A stretch of DNA of 27,131 bases from Branchiostoma floridae (GCF_000003815.2 NW_023365701.1:346723-373853); one strand, 5' to 3'. Positions 1-8,214 are shown, counted from the first letter of the stretch. The notes: generated from the sequence alone by a model not told the origin. Program-made: numbers and translations.

Positions 1-114
1 ACACACACACACAAACACACACACAAACACACACACACATATCATACACACGCACATGCACACACACAAACACACAAACATGCACATGCACAAACACACA
101 CACATGCACATGCA

Positions 115-170
<56 letters not shown>
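1..170. repeat. (CA)n microsatellite
   Basis: Almost uninterrupted CA dinucleotides with occasional AA, TG and AT interruptions. The long Cys-Val open frame on the opposite strand is purely a translation of this repeat and is not a gene. In the minus orientation the block lies about 120 bases inside the first coding intron of the EHHADH gene. Confidence 0.97.
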
Positions 171-171
<1 letters not shown>

Positions 172-289
172 TGCTTCAAACATCTGTCTATGTCCAGGAC
201 GACAAGCTCAGTCCACATACCTGTACTAGTAGTGCATTTACGCACATAACTACAGCATATAAAAATAAGGCATCAAAATTCAATGCTAC

Positions 290-464
290 CTGCGGGGAAG
301 GTTCGGCCTTTCCCAGCTATGACGATACTACGGATGGACGGATCACGCAGGGCCTTCTCCAGCCCATCCACCAGACCCTGGCGTACATGGTGGCTGAAGG
401 AGTTCACTGGTGGATTGTTCACCTGCAGTACCGCCACTGATCCATAGGTGGAGTACTCAGCCAT
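290..464 (-). CDS. EHHADH: EHHADH first coding exon (peroxisomal bifunctional enzyme, N-terminal crotonase domain)
   Basis: The product is the start of the peroxisomal L-bifunctional enzyme, which hydrates enoyl-CoA and oxidises 3-hydroxyacyl-CoA in beta-oxidation. Seen: the frame opens MAEY, continues through VLQVNNPPVNSFS, and ends at SIVIAGKGRTFPAG, the crotonase segment leading to the oxyanion-hole loop. MAEY, the NPPVN motif and the AG-GK/RTFPAG region match the family's N terminus in spacing. The exon ends CCCGCAG followed by GTAGC on the minus strand, leaving a phase-1 codon that would continue into the usual A-D-I. Just upstream of the ATG is CCTTTTTGCAG, a strong acceptor, so the start codon is probably in exon 2 behind a 5'UTR exon. 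An in-frame ATG at 479 lies upstream, but part of it overlaps the acceptor, so 464 is preferred. The rest of the gene lies beyond position 1. It is transcribed divergently from TDP2. Confidence 0.86.
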
Positions 465-476
465 GTCTGCAAACTG
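465..476 (-). other. EHHADH exon 2 splice acceptor
   Basis: Read on the minus strand, a pyrimidine tract ends in TTTTTGCAG a few bases before the MAEY start codon. A second AG (TTTGCAG) lies two bases before the ATG. Either would place the start codon near the 5' end of the second exon. This is inferred from sequence only. Confidence 0.55.
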
Positions 477-654
477 CAAAAAGGAACCTGATTGATTGAT
501 GATAATACTGTTTCACTTCATCTACCAAAAGTTTCACCATGTTGCATTAAAGAATAAAGGAGGCTGCATGGATCAGAAAATCTACTCCAGTCATAAACTG
601 CAATGAGGGGCAATAAAAGCTCACTTATCCAGTCTATAATCATATAGCCAGGCT

Positions 655-657
655 ATA

Positions 658-696
<39 letters not shown>

Positions 697-700
697 CACA

Positions 701-743
<43 letters not shown>

Positions 744-797
744 TCAGTGTGTGAGAGTGTGTGTGTATGTGTGTGTGTGTTTGTGCGTGTGTGCGTA
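655..797. repeat. (GT)n microsatellite
   Basis: Two long GT/TG runs separated by a short TTTGCTCACAATC interruption, followed by a degraded GT tail. It lies in the proposed first intron of EHHADH and has the opposite dinucleotide sense to the block at the left edge. Confidence 0.97.
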
Positions 798-1052
798 AAA
801 TTTGCAGCCATCCAACTATCTTCAACAAAATGAGAACCCTACATACTGTCATACACTGATTGCCAATTTTTATTGCATACCACCAAGGATGTTAATTGAT
901 CCCACCATGCAATCAAATTTGCAATCATTGGCTTATGAAAACAGTGTAGAGGAATCCAGACTTACTTCTTGTTGCAGAACTCCCAACTTGAGCAGTGGTG
1001 TTTGGTTCAGTAGAACTTGCAAGAGGACCTTCAAACTTCCACCGTGATCTAC

Positions 1053-1065
1053 AGGTCAATGACCT
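1053..1065. promoter_or_regulatory. Perfect IR1 nuclear-receptor palindrome
   Basis: AGGTCA, one A, then TGACCT: two consensus nuclear-receptor half-sites as an inverted repeat with one spacer base. Known: IR1 elements are bound by RXR heterodimers of the FXR/EcR type and by some homodimers. It lies between the EHHADH start codon and the proposed promoter. Function is inferred. Confidence 0.55.
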
Positions 1066-1287
1066 ATCGGGTATCCTCAGTAACAACCATTACAAAAAAT
1101 AGGAGGAGCTTTTTAAAACAAATATCATATATTTTAATAGTATTTGAATAAGATGTAAAATATTTACAACAAACTATCTATATACAACATGATATTGCAA
1201 CAATTTTATCATTTTTTGCCCTTACAAGAATTATAAGGGACAACTGAAAAATATATTTTACCCCTACACACAAATGTAATAGTCTAC

Positions 1288-1300
1288 TGACCCGTGACCC
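1288..1300 (-). promoter_or_regulatory. Perfect DR1 element (PPAR/RXR or HNF4 type) at EHHADH promoter
   Basis: The minus strand reads GGGTCA, one C, GGGTCA: two identical half-sites as a direct repeat with one spacer base, the DR1 layout bound by PPAR-RXR, HNF4 and RXR dimers. It sits about 25 bases downstream, in the EHHADH direction, of the proposed 5'UTR exon donor and about 200 bp upstream of the TDP2 ATG. Mammalian EHHADH is a classic PPAR-alpha target, so the position fits; binding itself is inference. Confidence 0.6.
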
Positions 1301-1322
1301 TAGTAGATGACTTCCGGGTTTT

Positions 1323-1500
1323 ACCTGCGCGTTTCTCCAAGGTTGGACTTTGACTTCGTAAACAAGAATACAAACAACTGACTCGTAAACAACAGTGTCA
1401 ACGACAACTATTGCTGTATGACGTTTGTCATGATTTATTAAACGTTCTGACTAAAGGTATCACATTGCAATTTTGGGGAATTTGACGTTATACCCTGGAA
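1323..1500. promoter_or_regulatory. Probable bidirectional promoter EHHADH / TDP2, with EHHADH 5'UTR exon donor
   Basis: This short stretch separates the divergent genes. On the minus strand GCGCAG|GTAAAA (exon base 1325, GT at 1324-1323) makes a good donor for a noncoding first exon that would splice to the acceptor before the EHHADH start codon. On the plus strand the TDP2 start follows at 1502. I see no TATA box. Transcription start sites cannot be fixed from sequence alone. Confidence 0.45.
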
Positions 1501-1501
1501 T

Positions 1502-1660
1502 ATGGAGCCCGCGCCCTCGGCACAAGGGCCCGGCGCGACCTCGGGACAAGACTTGGTGCCCCAGGAACGTCGCCAGTTGCAGTTAGAGTTCTCTGAGATC
1601 ACAGGAAGCACTCTGGATCGGGCGAGGTTTTACCTGCTGAAGAATGGCTGGCGTCTTCAG
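1502..1660 (+). CDS. TDP2: TDP2 exon 1 (start, UBA-like domain)
   Basis: Opens MEPAPSAQG and encodes 53 residues ending WRLQ at CTTCAG|GTGAGA, phase 0. The Pro/Gly/Ala-rich lead is followed by the first helices of the ubiquitin-associated-like domain (ITGSTLDRARFYLLKNGW). Confidence 0.95.
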
Positions 1661-4600
1661 GTGAGAATGACTCTTTGTTTTGAACGAAATTATGGATGAT
1701 CCACATAAGATACATGATATTGATAAAAGAAAGGACCTACAGTAGTGTATTACGCTGAGTATTGCACTGTATGGTTATAAATATTGTAATTAATTCTATG
1801 GATTATTCGAAGCTCTCACCAGATGAAAATGAAGAAGAAGGAATGAATGAATGAATGAATGCTAGGAATAATGAATTAATATATAATCGATGATAATGAT
1901 GATGAATACAACTTGTATTCATCATCATCATCATCGGTCGACGTGTTTACACCTACAGGATTATACCGCCCCTTACGGTGTGACATACCCTTTGGCTGGC
2001 TAATTACAAGACATGATGGATGCGCCAGGTCTCCCATCCAGGTGAATGATGTAAATCACCATATGGCTGATTCGAGACAGAGGTTCGTCAGGCCTCCATC
2101 CGGGTAATTTGTAGTGAATTGTTGTATTATTTGTGTGCAGGATTCCATCAACGACTATTATGACCCCAGTGAGGAAGAGGTGATAGATGTGACACCTGCA
2201 GTCCAAGCACCTGTGCCCAGCAGGTAAATGTGTACACTCCTCCAAGCAGAGGTTGGTACTAGGGAAGATTGTGACCTTTTTATCTGTCCGCACTCCCCAA
2301 CAACCTCAGCCTGGGCACCTTCCAGATCGTAGTTCACTTCGACTTTGATTATACAGTCGCTTCTCTGCTATTCTGTCTGGGAACCTGGGCATCTCTACTA
2401 AGTAACACCTGGAATATTCAATTCTCCTTCAAATTTTCACTCTGAAACAACCAGAGGGACGAGTAAGAATAGAAAGAAACAACATGCCCCCTACCCGGAA
2501 TCGAACCGGGGTCGGCAGATCACAAATCACGAACGCTATCACCGTCGCCACAAAAGCACTAGTGCCGTTGGGCAAGGACGATAGGCAGTGCTTAAACCCC
2601 ACTGTTACAACTCCTATGTTTGCCAAGAAACCTGAAATGGTTAACTGATCGCTGTATTTCAACATGTGTAAGAACGCCTGTTCAAACGAGCGCTCTAGAA
2701 CACATTCTGGAATTCGCTAATTGACTGACATAACCACCAAAAGATTTGAATAAGAAGTTTCCCAGACTGGCAGCAGAAGCGAACATTGGAGCAAACTACT
2801 ACCAAGATGGTACCCTAAGGTTAAACAACCTCTGCTACATATTGTAATGATAGCTATATTGATAGCTAGTCATTGCTTTATCAAACTTCTCTTGCTGCGT
2901 GAATTTTAAGAACAAGGAAACCTTCTAGGTAGTTGTATCTGTCAGCGATTTGACATTCTAATGAAGAAGAAGGAATTGGTTATCCCAGCCCAAGTGTAAC
3001 TTCTATATCTTCCCTCCCACAGTACCTTGGACACTTCACAGGATGTACATACTAGTAGTCGTATCAGCTCAGAGCGAGATCTGGACACAGCAGACGGCTC
3101 AGAACAGGCCACCGGTACCGGTAAGAACCAGTCTGAACCAGTCACCCCCGGTTTTACCCTGCTGACATGGAACATCAATGGACTCGATCAGAGGAACATT
3201 CTGGAAAGAACGAAAGCTGTGTGCAACACAATAAATAGGTAACAATTTGGGAGATGTTTATAGTCATGCATTTAATCTTTGTTTGTCTTTCTCAGTTTTT
3301 TATTTTTCATTTAGGTTATGTTGAACCCATTTTGCTGACTCAAAATTAGACTCATTCTACAGTTTTGTGCTCTTATAAAGTTCAAATCTTAATTTTTGTA
3401 GTCTTTCTGTCATGTCTGTTATGTGATATTGATGTATTTTATGTGTAGAATGACAGGAAGAATAGCTTACAGAAATTTCAAGCTAATTGTGTATCCAAAT
3501 AAAGTCAAAGTGAAACTGAAAGTCAAATCTGCATCATCTTTATTTAATTCATTCCTGAAAAGTTCATCTTAACAGCAAGTGTATTTTAATTATCTGCAAT
3601 TATTATATCAGAGTTTGTAGACTTTTTTTGTGTTGGCATTACTACTGTTCAACTTTGATCGGGAATGACCTCTATCAACAAAGATGAACTTTCAAGTTTA
3701 CTTTTTTATAGACTGTCTGGTTGATGTTGATATATACGATATGCTAATTGATTGAATGCTAATTGAACCAAATCTACGACGAAAAGACTAAATGGATGCT
3801 ACACAAAAATGCTCCGAATGTGCTTAAATATCTCCTGGGAGCAGAAACTTACCAATGAGCAATTATATCAAGATCTGCCATTAGTCACTGAGAAAATAAG
3901 GATAAGAAGGATGGAATTGGCAGCTCATTGCGTCAGGCACCCAGACATCGTTGCCTCTAAGTTTGTACTCTGGGAACCAACAAAAGGGAAAAGAAGCCGA
4001 GGGAGACCAAAGCTGACGTTCTTAGACAACCTGAAACATGACACTAACCTTACCGATGTGAAGAAAATCAAGTCCCTGATGGAGAATAGGGAGAGTTGGA
4101 GAGCTATCTCAAGCCTGGTTCGAGCGGGAGCTCGGCCAAAGTAAAGTACATGTGTAAAGTAAGTAATTGATTGGGAAGGACAGTGTGCATGTATCTCATT
4201 TTTTTCCTAATATTTGCACCCTCTTCACAGTCTATATCCAGACGTAGTGTTCCTACAAGAAGTCATTCCTCAGACGTTTGAGTACATCGAGGCGAAGTGC
4301 GACCGTTACAAGGCCATCGCTTCGGGAACGGAGCAGTACTTCACCGCCATGCTGCTGAGGAAAAGTAGCATCACATTCATCAGCCAGAACATTCAGCCCT
4401 TTCCAACCACGCGAATGATGAGAAATCTGCTGATAGTGAAGGTCATTTTAAGTTGTGTATCACTTTACGGGACCAACACCAAATTTAATTGGGACTTACC
4501 CCAAATTAAGTTGTGTGTGTTCAACTTTGCTTTAGCCTTTAGTGATCTGACTGCAAATTGTTAACAATAGCCAGTATCATCATCATCATCATATGTCTAC

Positions 4601-7205
4601 AGTATCTATAGTATTAAGCAAGCCTACTATGATTTGTTGCCTCTCAGACTTAAAAATTGGCTTACAATTTTTACCCCTATGCAGACCCTCTTTTCGAACT
4701 GGACAGGTTTTACCGCTGTTCAGACTGGACATGGTTTTCCGAGAACCCAACCCACTGCCTCTATGGCCTCCAAGTTGCTAAGGGATCTGTTCCTTTTGAC
4801 CATTTTGCAGGCCATGTTCGGCAGTGTTCTGGTGTGCCTGAAGACCACACTTCTAATGGTTGATTGATATGTTAGATCTATTCCATCAATATGTTGTGTA
4901 GCCTTCTTGTCTTTATACTTATTTATGATGTGAAGTCTCCTAATCTAACCTTTTGTTTTAAGGGAAGTTTGGAAGTGTCTGCCTTTGCAATGATGACACT
5001 TCTAATGGTTGACAATGGTTGACAAATATGTCAAGTCTAACAGTATTCCATCAATACATTGTGTTGTCTTCTAGTCTGCACACTTTATTGTGATGTGAGG
5101 CCTTCTTATTATGAATGTCCTGTCGTTTTCAGGCCAGGTTCGGCAGTGTCCCCCTATGACCTCGCACCCGGAGAGCACCAAGGACCACACATCTAATGGT
5201 TGACGAATCTATTCAGTTTATGTTGTGTATGTTGTCCTCTGGTCTGTACAGTTCTTCACGATGTGAAGACTGTGGATAACAACCCACTGCCTCTAAGTCT
5301 AAGGAACCTGTACCTTTTTTTTTGCAGGCCAGGCTTGGTAGTGTCCTGCTGTGCCTGAAGATGATACCTCTAATAGTTGATACATGTATGTGAGATGTGT
5401 CCTGCTCCTACATTTATGGTGTCCAAGTCTAAGGAACCTGTACCTTTGAACCATTTTGCAGGCCAGGATTGGCAGTGCCCCGCTGTAACCGTACCTGTGG
5501 AAGATGTAAGAATGTAAGATGTAAGTGAAGACTGTTGTCCTGTTGTTTACAGGCCAGGTTTGGCAGTGTTCCCCTGTGCCTGATGACCTCGCACCTGGAG
5601 AGTACCAAGGACCATGCAGCCGAGAGGAAACGCCAGCTGCAACAGGTGCTGCAGACCGTCATGCAGCAGGACCAAACCAACACCGTCATCGTGGGGGGTG
5701 ACTTGAACCTCAGGGATACAGAGGTACTTTGGATTTGCTTATTTTGATGGGGATTTAATTCTGATACAGAGGTACTGTAGATTCTCTTATTTTTGTGGGA
5801 ACTTAAGTACAACTCGAGCCACTACATACTTGAAAATGACGCGGTTGTCTTCAGCAACATTTCGGTCGCGGGCGGACCGGATTCGGGGTGGTCGCGGTCA
5901 CAGAAGACAAGTGGTCGCTTTGGCCACGTTGCTTAATGCTTGTGTCTATGGGGGGAAAATCGGGACCGGCCAGAAGCGGTCGTTATAGGCCGATGGTCGT
6001 CTTACAGACGTGGTCGCTTATACAAGTTTCACTGTATGCCTTAATTCTGTGGTAGGAGGGTAAAGAAGGATTTGGAGTATTTCAAGCTTTCGGGATACAG
6101 AGGTACTTTTAGATTTACATATTTTGATGGGGACTTGATTCTGTGGTAGGAGGGCAAAGAAGGGTTTGGAGTGTTTCAAGCTTTTGGACATTTGTGGAAG
6201 AATATCAGAAATATGAGAGTTAGATCTCAGGAATACAGAGGTACTGTAGATCCACATTTTGATAGGAACTCAATTATGTGGTACATGTAGGAGGCTAAAG
6301 AAGGGTTTTGTTGTGTTTCCATGTCAGAGTTAAACCCCAGGGATACAAACTTTAAGGTATTGTAGATTTGATGGGACTCAATAGGAGGCTACAGAAGAAT
6401 TTGGAGTGTTTCAGGTGTCCGAACTATTCTGGAAAAATATCAGACTTAAACCTGAGAGGGATACAGAATACTGTAGAGTCACTTATTTTTGTGGGGACTT
6501 AATCATGTGTTAATTCTAAGGTAGGAGAAGAAAGAAAGGGGAGTGTTTCAAGCTTTCAGGATACAGGGGTACTGTAAAGTAACTTTTTTCTGTGGGGACT
6601 TCATTCTGTGGTGGGAAGAAAAAAGGGATTTGGAGTTTTTTTAAGCTTTTGGACATTTCTGGGAGGGATATACTCATGTTCATTTTTAGAATCAATTGAT
6701 GAGAAAATAGGTGTAAAGTGTCCAAAGGGCATAACATCAGGGCCTGCTAGGGATTGGAACCCAGAACCTTTAGGTTCTAACAATGCTAACCACAAGATCA
6801 CCTCACCACTAAGTACTGTCCTTGTTCCGCCAGGTTGCCGCGGTGGGAGGGTTGCCTGCTGGAACTGTGGACTTCTGGGAAGCCTGTGGCAGCCCACTTC
6901 AATTCAAGTTCACATGGGACGTCTCCAAAAACGATAACCTTGACTGGCAGCTAAAGTTCCGCCCCAAATGTCGGTTCGACCGCGTGTACGTCCGCTCCAG
7001 TCGCCCAGATCAGCTCGCTCCAGAAAGTATCAAATTTGTCGGGACGGACAGACTAGAGGGGTGTCGCAGATTTCCCAGCGACCATTGGGGCTTGTTGTGC
7101 AAGTTTGTGAAACCGTGCGGGAGGCAAGTTCAACAAAATCTGGAGCAGACAGACGTCAGTGATAACAAAACAGGAAACAGGGCAAAAAGAGCTAGAACAA
7201 CTTGA
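1502..7205 (+). CDS. TDP2: Tyrosyl-DNA phosphodiesterase 2, complete six-exon gene
   Basis: TDP2 hydrolyses the 5'-phosphotyrosyl bond left by trapped topoisomerase II and works in nuclear DNA repair with Mg2+. Joined exons 1502-1660, 2141-2223, 3023-3238, 4231-4441, 5553-5723 and 6834-7205 give 1212 nt, or 403 residues; human TDP2 has 362. Residues about 28-61 form the UBA-like helical domain; 62-125 is an acidic, Ser/Thr-rich linker; the rest is an exonuclease-endonuclease-phosphatase fold. The catalytic set is complete: N131 in TWNINGLD, E163 in FLQEVIP, D273 in GGDLNLRD and H364 in SDHWGLL, matching human N120, E152, D262 and H351. MMRNLL and CLMTSHLEST are also present. The C terminus extends about 30 residues past the human end and finishes with a basic KRAR stretch, possibly a nuclear signal. 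All junctions are GT-AG with matching phase and no break is seen. Confidence 0.97.
1841..1861. repeat. (GAAT)n short microsatellite
   Basis: About five copies of GAAT/ATGA in TDP2 intron 1. It resembles the 3' tail motif of a LINE-like retroposon seen again near 18361, so it may mark an old insertion end. Confidence 0.7.
1896..1928. repeat. Perfect inverted repeat, 16-bp arms
   Basis: Arms 1896-1911 and 1913-1928 are exact reverse complements around one base, and the right side runs on into ATC repeats. It lies in TDP2 intron 1. It could be a foldback end or a hairpin born from a simple repeat. Confidence 0.8.
2141..2223 (+). CDS. TDP2: TDP2 exon 2
   Basis: 83 nt between TGTGTGCAG and CAG|GTAAAT. 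It encodes DSINDYYDPSEEE..., the end of the UBA-like domain and the start of the acidic linker. It ends after two bases of a Ser codon that is completed by the first base of exon 3. Confidence 0.93.
2440..2610 (-). mobile_element. tRNA-derived SINE fragment
   Basis: Read on the minus strand this contains a perfect pol III B box (GGTTCGATTCC, at 2507-2497) inside a T-arm-like hairpin, preceded by an A-box-like TGGCGACGGTGAT (2550-2538). No tRNA cloverleaf can be closed, so it is a SINE, not a tRNA gene. It sits in TDP2 intron 2, antisense to the gene. Confidence 0.65.
3023..3238 (+). CDS. TDP2: TDP2 exon 3 (first catalytic motif)
   Basis: Follows TCCCTCCCACAG and ends AATAG|GTAACA. It carries the Ser/Thr linker and the first catalytic motif TWNINGLD (N131). 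The final two bases form a Ser codon with the first base of exon 4. Confidence 0.95.
3770..4144 (+). mobile_element. Non-LTR retrotransposon ORF2 C-terminal fragment
   Basis: An open frame in TDP2 intron 3, matching from KRLNGCYTKMLRM. It continues LNISWEQKLTNEQLY, RRMELAAHCVRHPD, VLWEPTKGKRSRGRPK and ends RAGARPK plus TAA. This is the conserved C-terminal tail found after the reverse transcriptase in several LINE families: a 'CYTRMLR' start, 'LAGHCxRH', 'GRPxxT' and a terminal ARPK. It is followed by an A/AAGTA-rich tail (4141-4165). The reverse transcriptase domain is absent, so this is a 5'-truncated insertion in the sense of TDP2. About 125 codons without a stop or frameshift suggest a fairly young insertion. 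Confidence 0.85.
4231..4441 (+). CDS. TDP2: TDP2 exon 4 (catalytic glutamate)
   Basis: Follows CTCTTCACAG and ends GTGAAG|GTCATT, phase 0. It encodes LYPDVVFLQEVIP with catalytic E163 and the conserved FPTTRMMRNLL segment. The donor GTCATT is weaker than the other donors of this gene. Readthrough stays open for about 40 more codons, to TAA at 4562. Confidence 0.95.
4570..4592. repeat. (ATC)n microsatellite
   Basis: Short run of TCA/ATC repeats in TDP2 intron 4, similar to the one at 1918-1936 in intron 1. Confidence 0.8.
4767..5520 (+). repeat. Tandem decayed copies of the TDP2 exon 5 acceptor end
   Basis: Five imperfect copies of the intron-exon junction of TDP2 exon 5 lie upstream of the real one. 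Their exon-like parts start at 4811, 4963, 5133, 5328 and 5462; the real exon starts at 5553. Each has AG followed by a version of GGCCAGGTTYGGCAGTGT, and several continue into TGTGCCTGA and then CTAATGGTTGA, where the frame stops. Copy 3 retains most of the CTCGCACCTGGAGAGYACCAAGGACCA segment. Upstream stretches such as CTAAGGAACCTGTACCTTT and GATGTGAAG repeat too, so whole units of about 90-195 bp were duplicated. None can replace exon 5. Confidence 0.85.
5553..5723 (+). CDS. TDP2: TDP2 exon 5 (catalytic aspartate)
   Basis: 171 nt, phase 0 on both sides. It starts after TGTTGTTTACAG and ends GATACAGAG|GTACTT. It encodes CLMTSHLEST and GGDLNLRDTE (D273). Joined to exon 4, the spacing from LLIV to CLMTSHLES equals that of human TDP2, so this acceptor, not the upstream look-alikes, is the functional one. 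Confidence 0.96.
5713..6610 (+). repeat. Tandem decayed copies of the TDP2 exon 5 donor end
   Basis: Downstream of exon 5, versions of GGGATACAGAGGTACT recur at about 5764, 6092, 6230, 6340, 6459 and 6559. Several keep the preceding coding bases (TTAGATCTCAGG, TTAAACCCCAGG, like the LNLRD codons) and the following intron bases (TTATTTTGATGGGGACTTAATTCTGTGGTAGGAGG). Copies at 5772, 6103 and 6241 keep a GT donor; those near 6340 and 6460 have lost it. Together with the intron 4 array, exon 5 sits between two arrays made from its own ends. Confidence 0.8.
5813..6038. mobile_element. GC-richer interspersed repeat in TDP2 intron 5
   Basis: This block interrupts the donor-end array. It is rich in GGTCG/GTGGTCGC words and ends GTGGTCGCTTATACAAGTTTCACTGTA, a wording similar to the units at 22904-23180. 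The left end (TACAACTCGAGCC) does not pair with the right, so the element type cannot be set. I infer an inserted repeat from its abrupt base composition and its disruption of the surrounding array. Confidence 0.4.
6740..6806 (-). mobile_element. tRNA-derived SINE fragment
   Basis: The minus strand reads CTTGTGGTTAGCATTGTTAG, then a T-arm-like GGTTCTGGGTTCCAATCC with a B-box match. Only the tRNA-like head is visible. It lies just before the TDP2 exon 6 acceptor. Confidence 0.6.
6834..7205 (+). CDS. TDP2: TDP2 exon 6 (catalytic histidine, stop)
   Basis: Begins after TTCCGCCAG with VAAVGGLPAGTVDFWE and includes FTWD, RFDRVYVRS and RFPSDHWGLL (H364). It then runs into a polar, basic tail ending RAKRARTT and TGA. 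The tail beyond the fold is lineage-specific. Confidence 0.95.
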   Translation, partial: VAAVGGLPAGTVDFWEACGSPLQFKFTWDVSKNDNLDWQLKFRPKCRFDRVYVRSSRPDQLAPESIKFVGTDRLEGCRRFPSDHWGLLCKFVKPCGRQVQQNLEQTDVSDNKTGNRAKRARTT

Positions 7206-8001
7206 ACGTCTGCTTAAAGGCAACATGTTTGTACAGAACTGTTGTATAAACTACAGTCTTTGTCAGTAGTTATGAAACAGGAAGAAAGGAAAAGGGGGGG
7301 TTTAACACAACTCAAAATTCTGTTTAGATCAACATGTTTATATGATCAGCAAAAAGTTATGAAAAGGGAAGAAAGATTAAAAGGCTTAAATTAACTTAAA
7401 ATTCCACTTTAGAAAATCATATTTGTAACGTTATAGTTACATAAACTTTCATCATTGCCAGTGCTGATAAAAGAGAAAGATAATGGAAAAGATTTGAAAC
7501 AACTCGATAACTCAAAATTGCCATATGTACATTAATAGGGGTCTTTGTCAGATGGGTTTTAGAGATTTGTAATCTAGAAAAGAAGTCTAACTCAATAGAT
7601 GGAATTGGTGTGACATCATGTCAGGAAAATTGAACATTAGAGTTGAAGGAGAACAGATATGTCTTCTGGTCTACAAATTGGCATTAGCTGTATGCCGTTG
7701 TCTTTCACTTTTTAATAAAACCAATTACACCATTATGTCAAGAAATTATTTCCTCATCATTGATACCAGAGCCCAAATATTTGTAGAAAGAAAATTGTCT
7801 ATGTTTTTTTCTGAATGGCTATTATTTGGACCTATTGAATATATCCATCATAGAAAATTTCACAACTTTTTGTGTTGACAGTGAAATGTGTTCTTTGTAC
7901 ATGTATTTCCTGTGGATGCTGTTGAAATGTACAATTTAGATTGACACCACAAAAGTACTACAGCTTAAAAGTTACTGTGATATTGATCCAGTTTAACTCA
8001 C
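7206..8001 (+). other. TDP2 3' untranslated and downstream sequence
   Basis: AT-rich with no gene. The first canonical AATAAA after the TDP2 stop is at 7714-7719, about 510 bases downstream, and another is at 8121-8126. The tract contains repeated AACTCAAAATT and AAAAGGGAAGAAAG words (7280-7520), probably a weak degenerate duplication. The 86-codon frame at 7618-7878 lies across the first poly(A) signal and looks like chance. Confidence 0.55.
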
Positions 8002-8106
8002 CTTCAAAAGCAACTCTTCCACCGGTCATGACAGAGAAGACAGAAGCTAGTATGTACTGAGTATTTACAGGTTCATTGTACTGGGGCAATTCTCCTATCT
8101 CACGAT
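8002..8106 (-). CDS. Unassigned minus-strand exon candidate
   Basis: A 105-nt stretch with 34 full stop-free codons, reading about DREIGELPQYNEPVNTQYI then LASVFSVMTGGRVAFE. It lies between a consensus donor GAAG|GTGAGT and an acceptor TTGTGCTTGTAAAAAG|ATCG. It joins in phase to the candidate exon at 8378-8423. The hydrophobic run ending TGGRV faintly recalls the segment before GGR in acyl-CoA oxidases, but this is far too short to assign. No continuing exon is visible on the minus strand between 8001 and the TDP2 stop, so it may be a relic of a partial duplication. Confidence 0.4.
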
Positions 8107-8214
8107 CTTTTTACAAGCACAATAAACAGTAGACCATGGTTTAGTGTCCCACAATCTTAAGGACTATAACCCTTTCCGGTAATGTGCATGTCAGGTATGC
8201 ATGTCAGGTGAATG

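Noticed and set aside
42-245. 67-codon minus-strand frame rich in Cys and Val
   Set aside because: It is the translation of the (CA)n microsatellite.
802-1047. 81-codon plus-strand frame between EHHADH and TDP2
   Set aside because: No recognisable motif. It lies in the proposed EHHADH intron and has no splice support.
2429-2665. tRNA gene on the minus strand
   Set aside because: The B box is perfect, but the acceptor and anticodon stems cannot be closed, so it is a tRNA-derived SINE.
5429-5812. 127-codon minus-strand frame
   Set aside because: It is antisense to TDP2 exon 5 and its ghost copies, so it is a shadow of those repeats.
7618-7878. 86-codon frame downstream of TDP2
   Set aside because: It spans the likely poly(A) signal of TDP2, is AT-driven, and has no motif.
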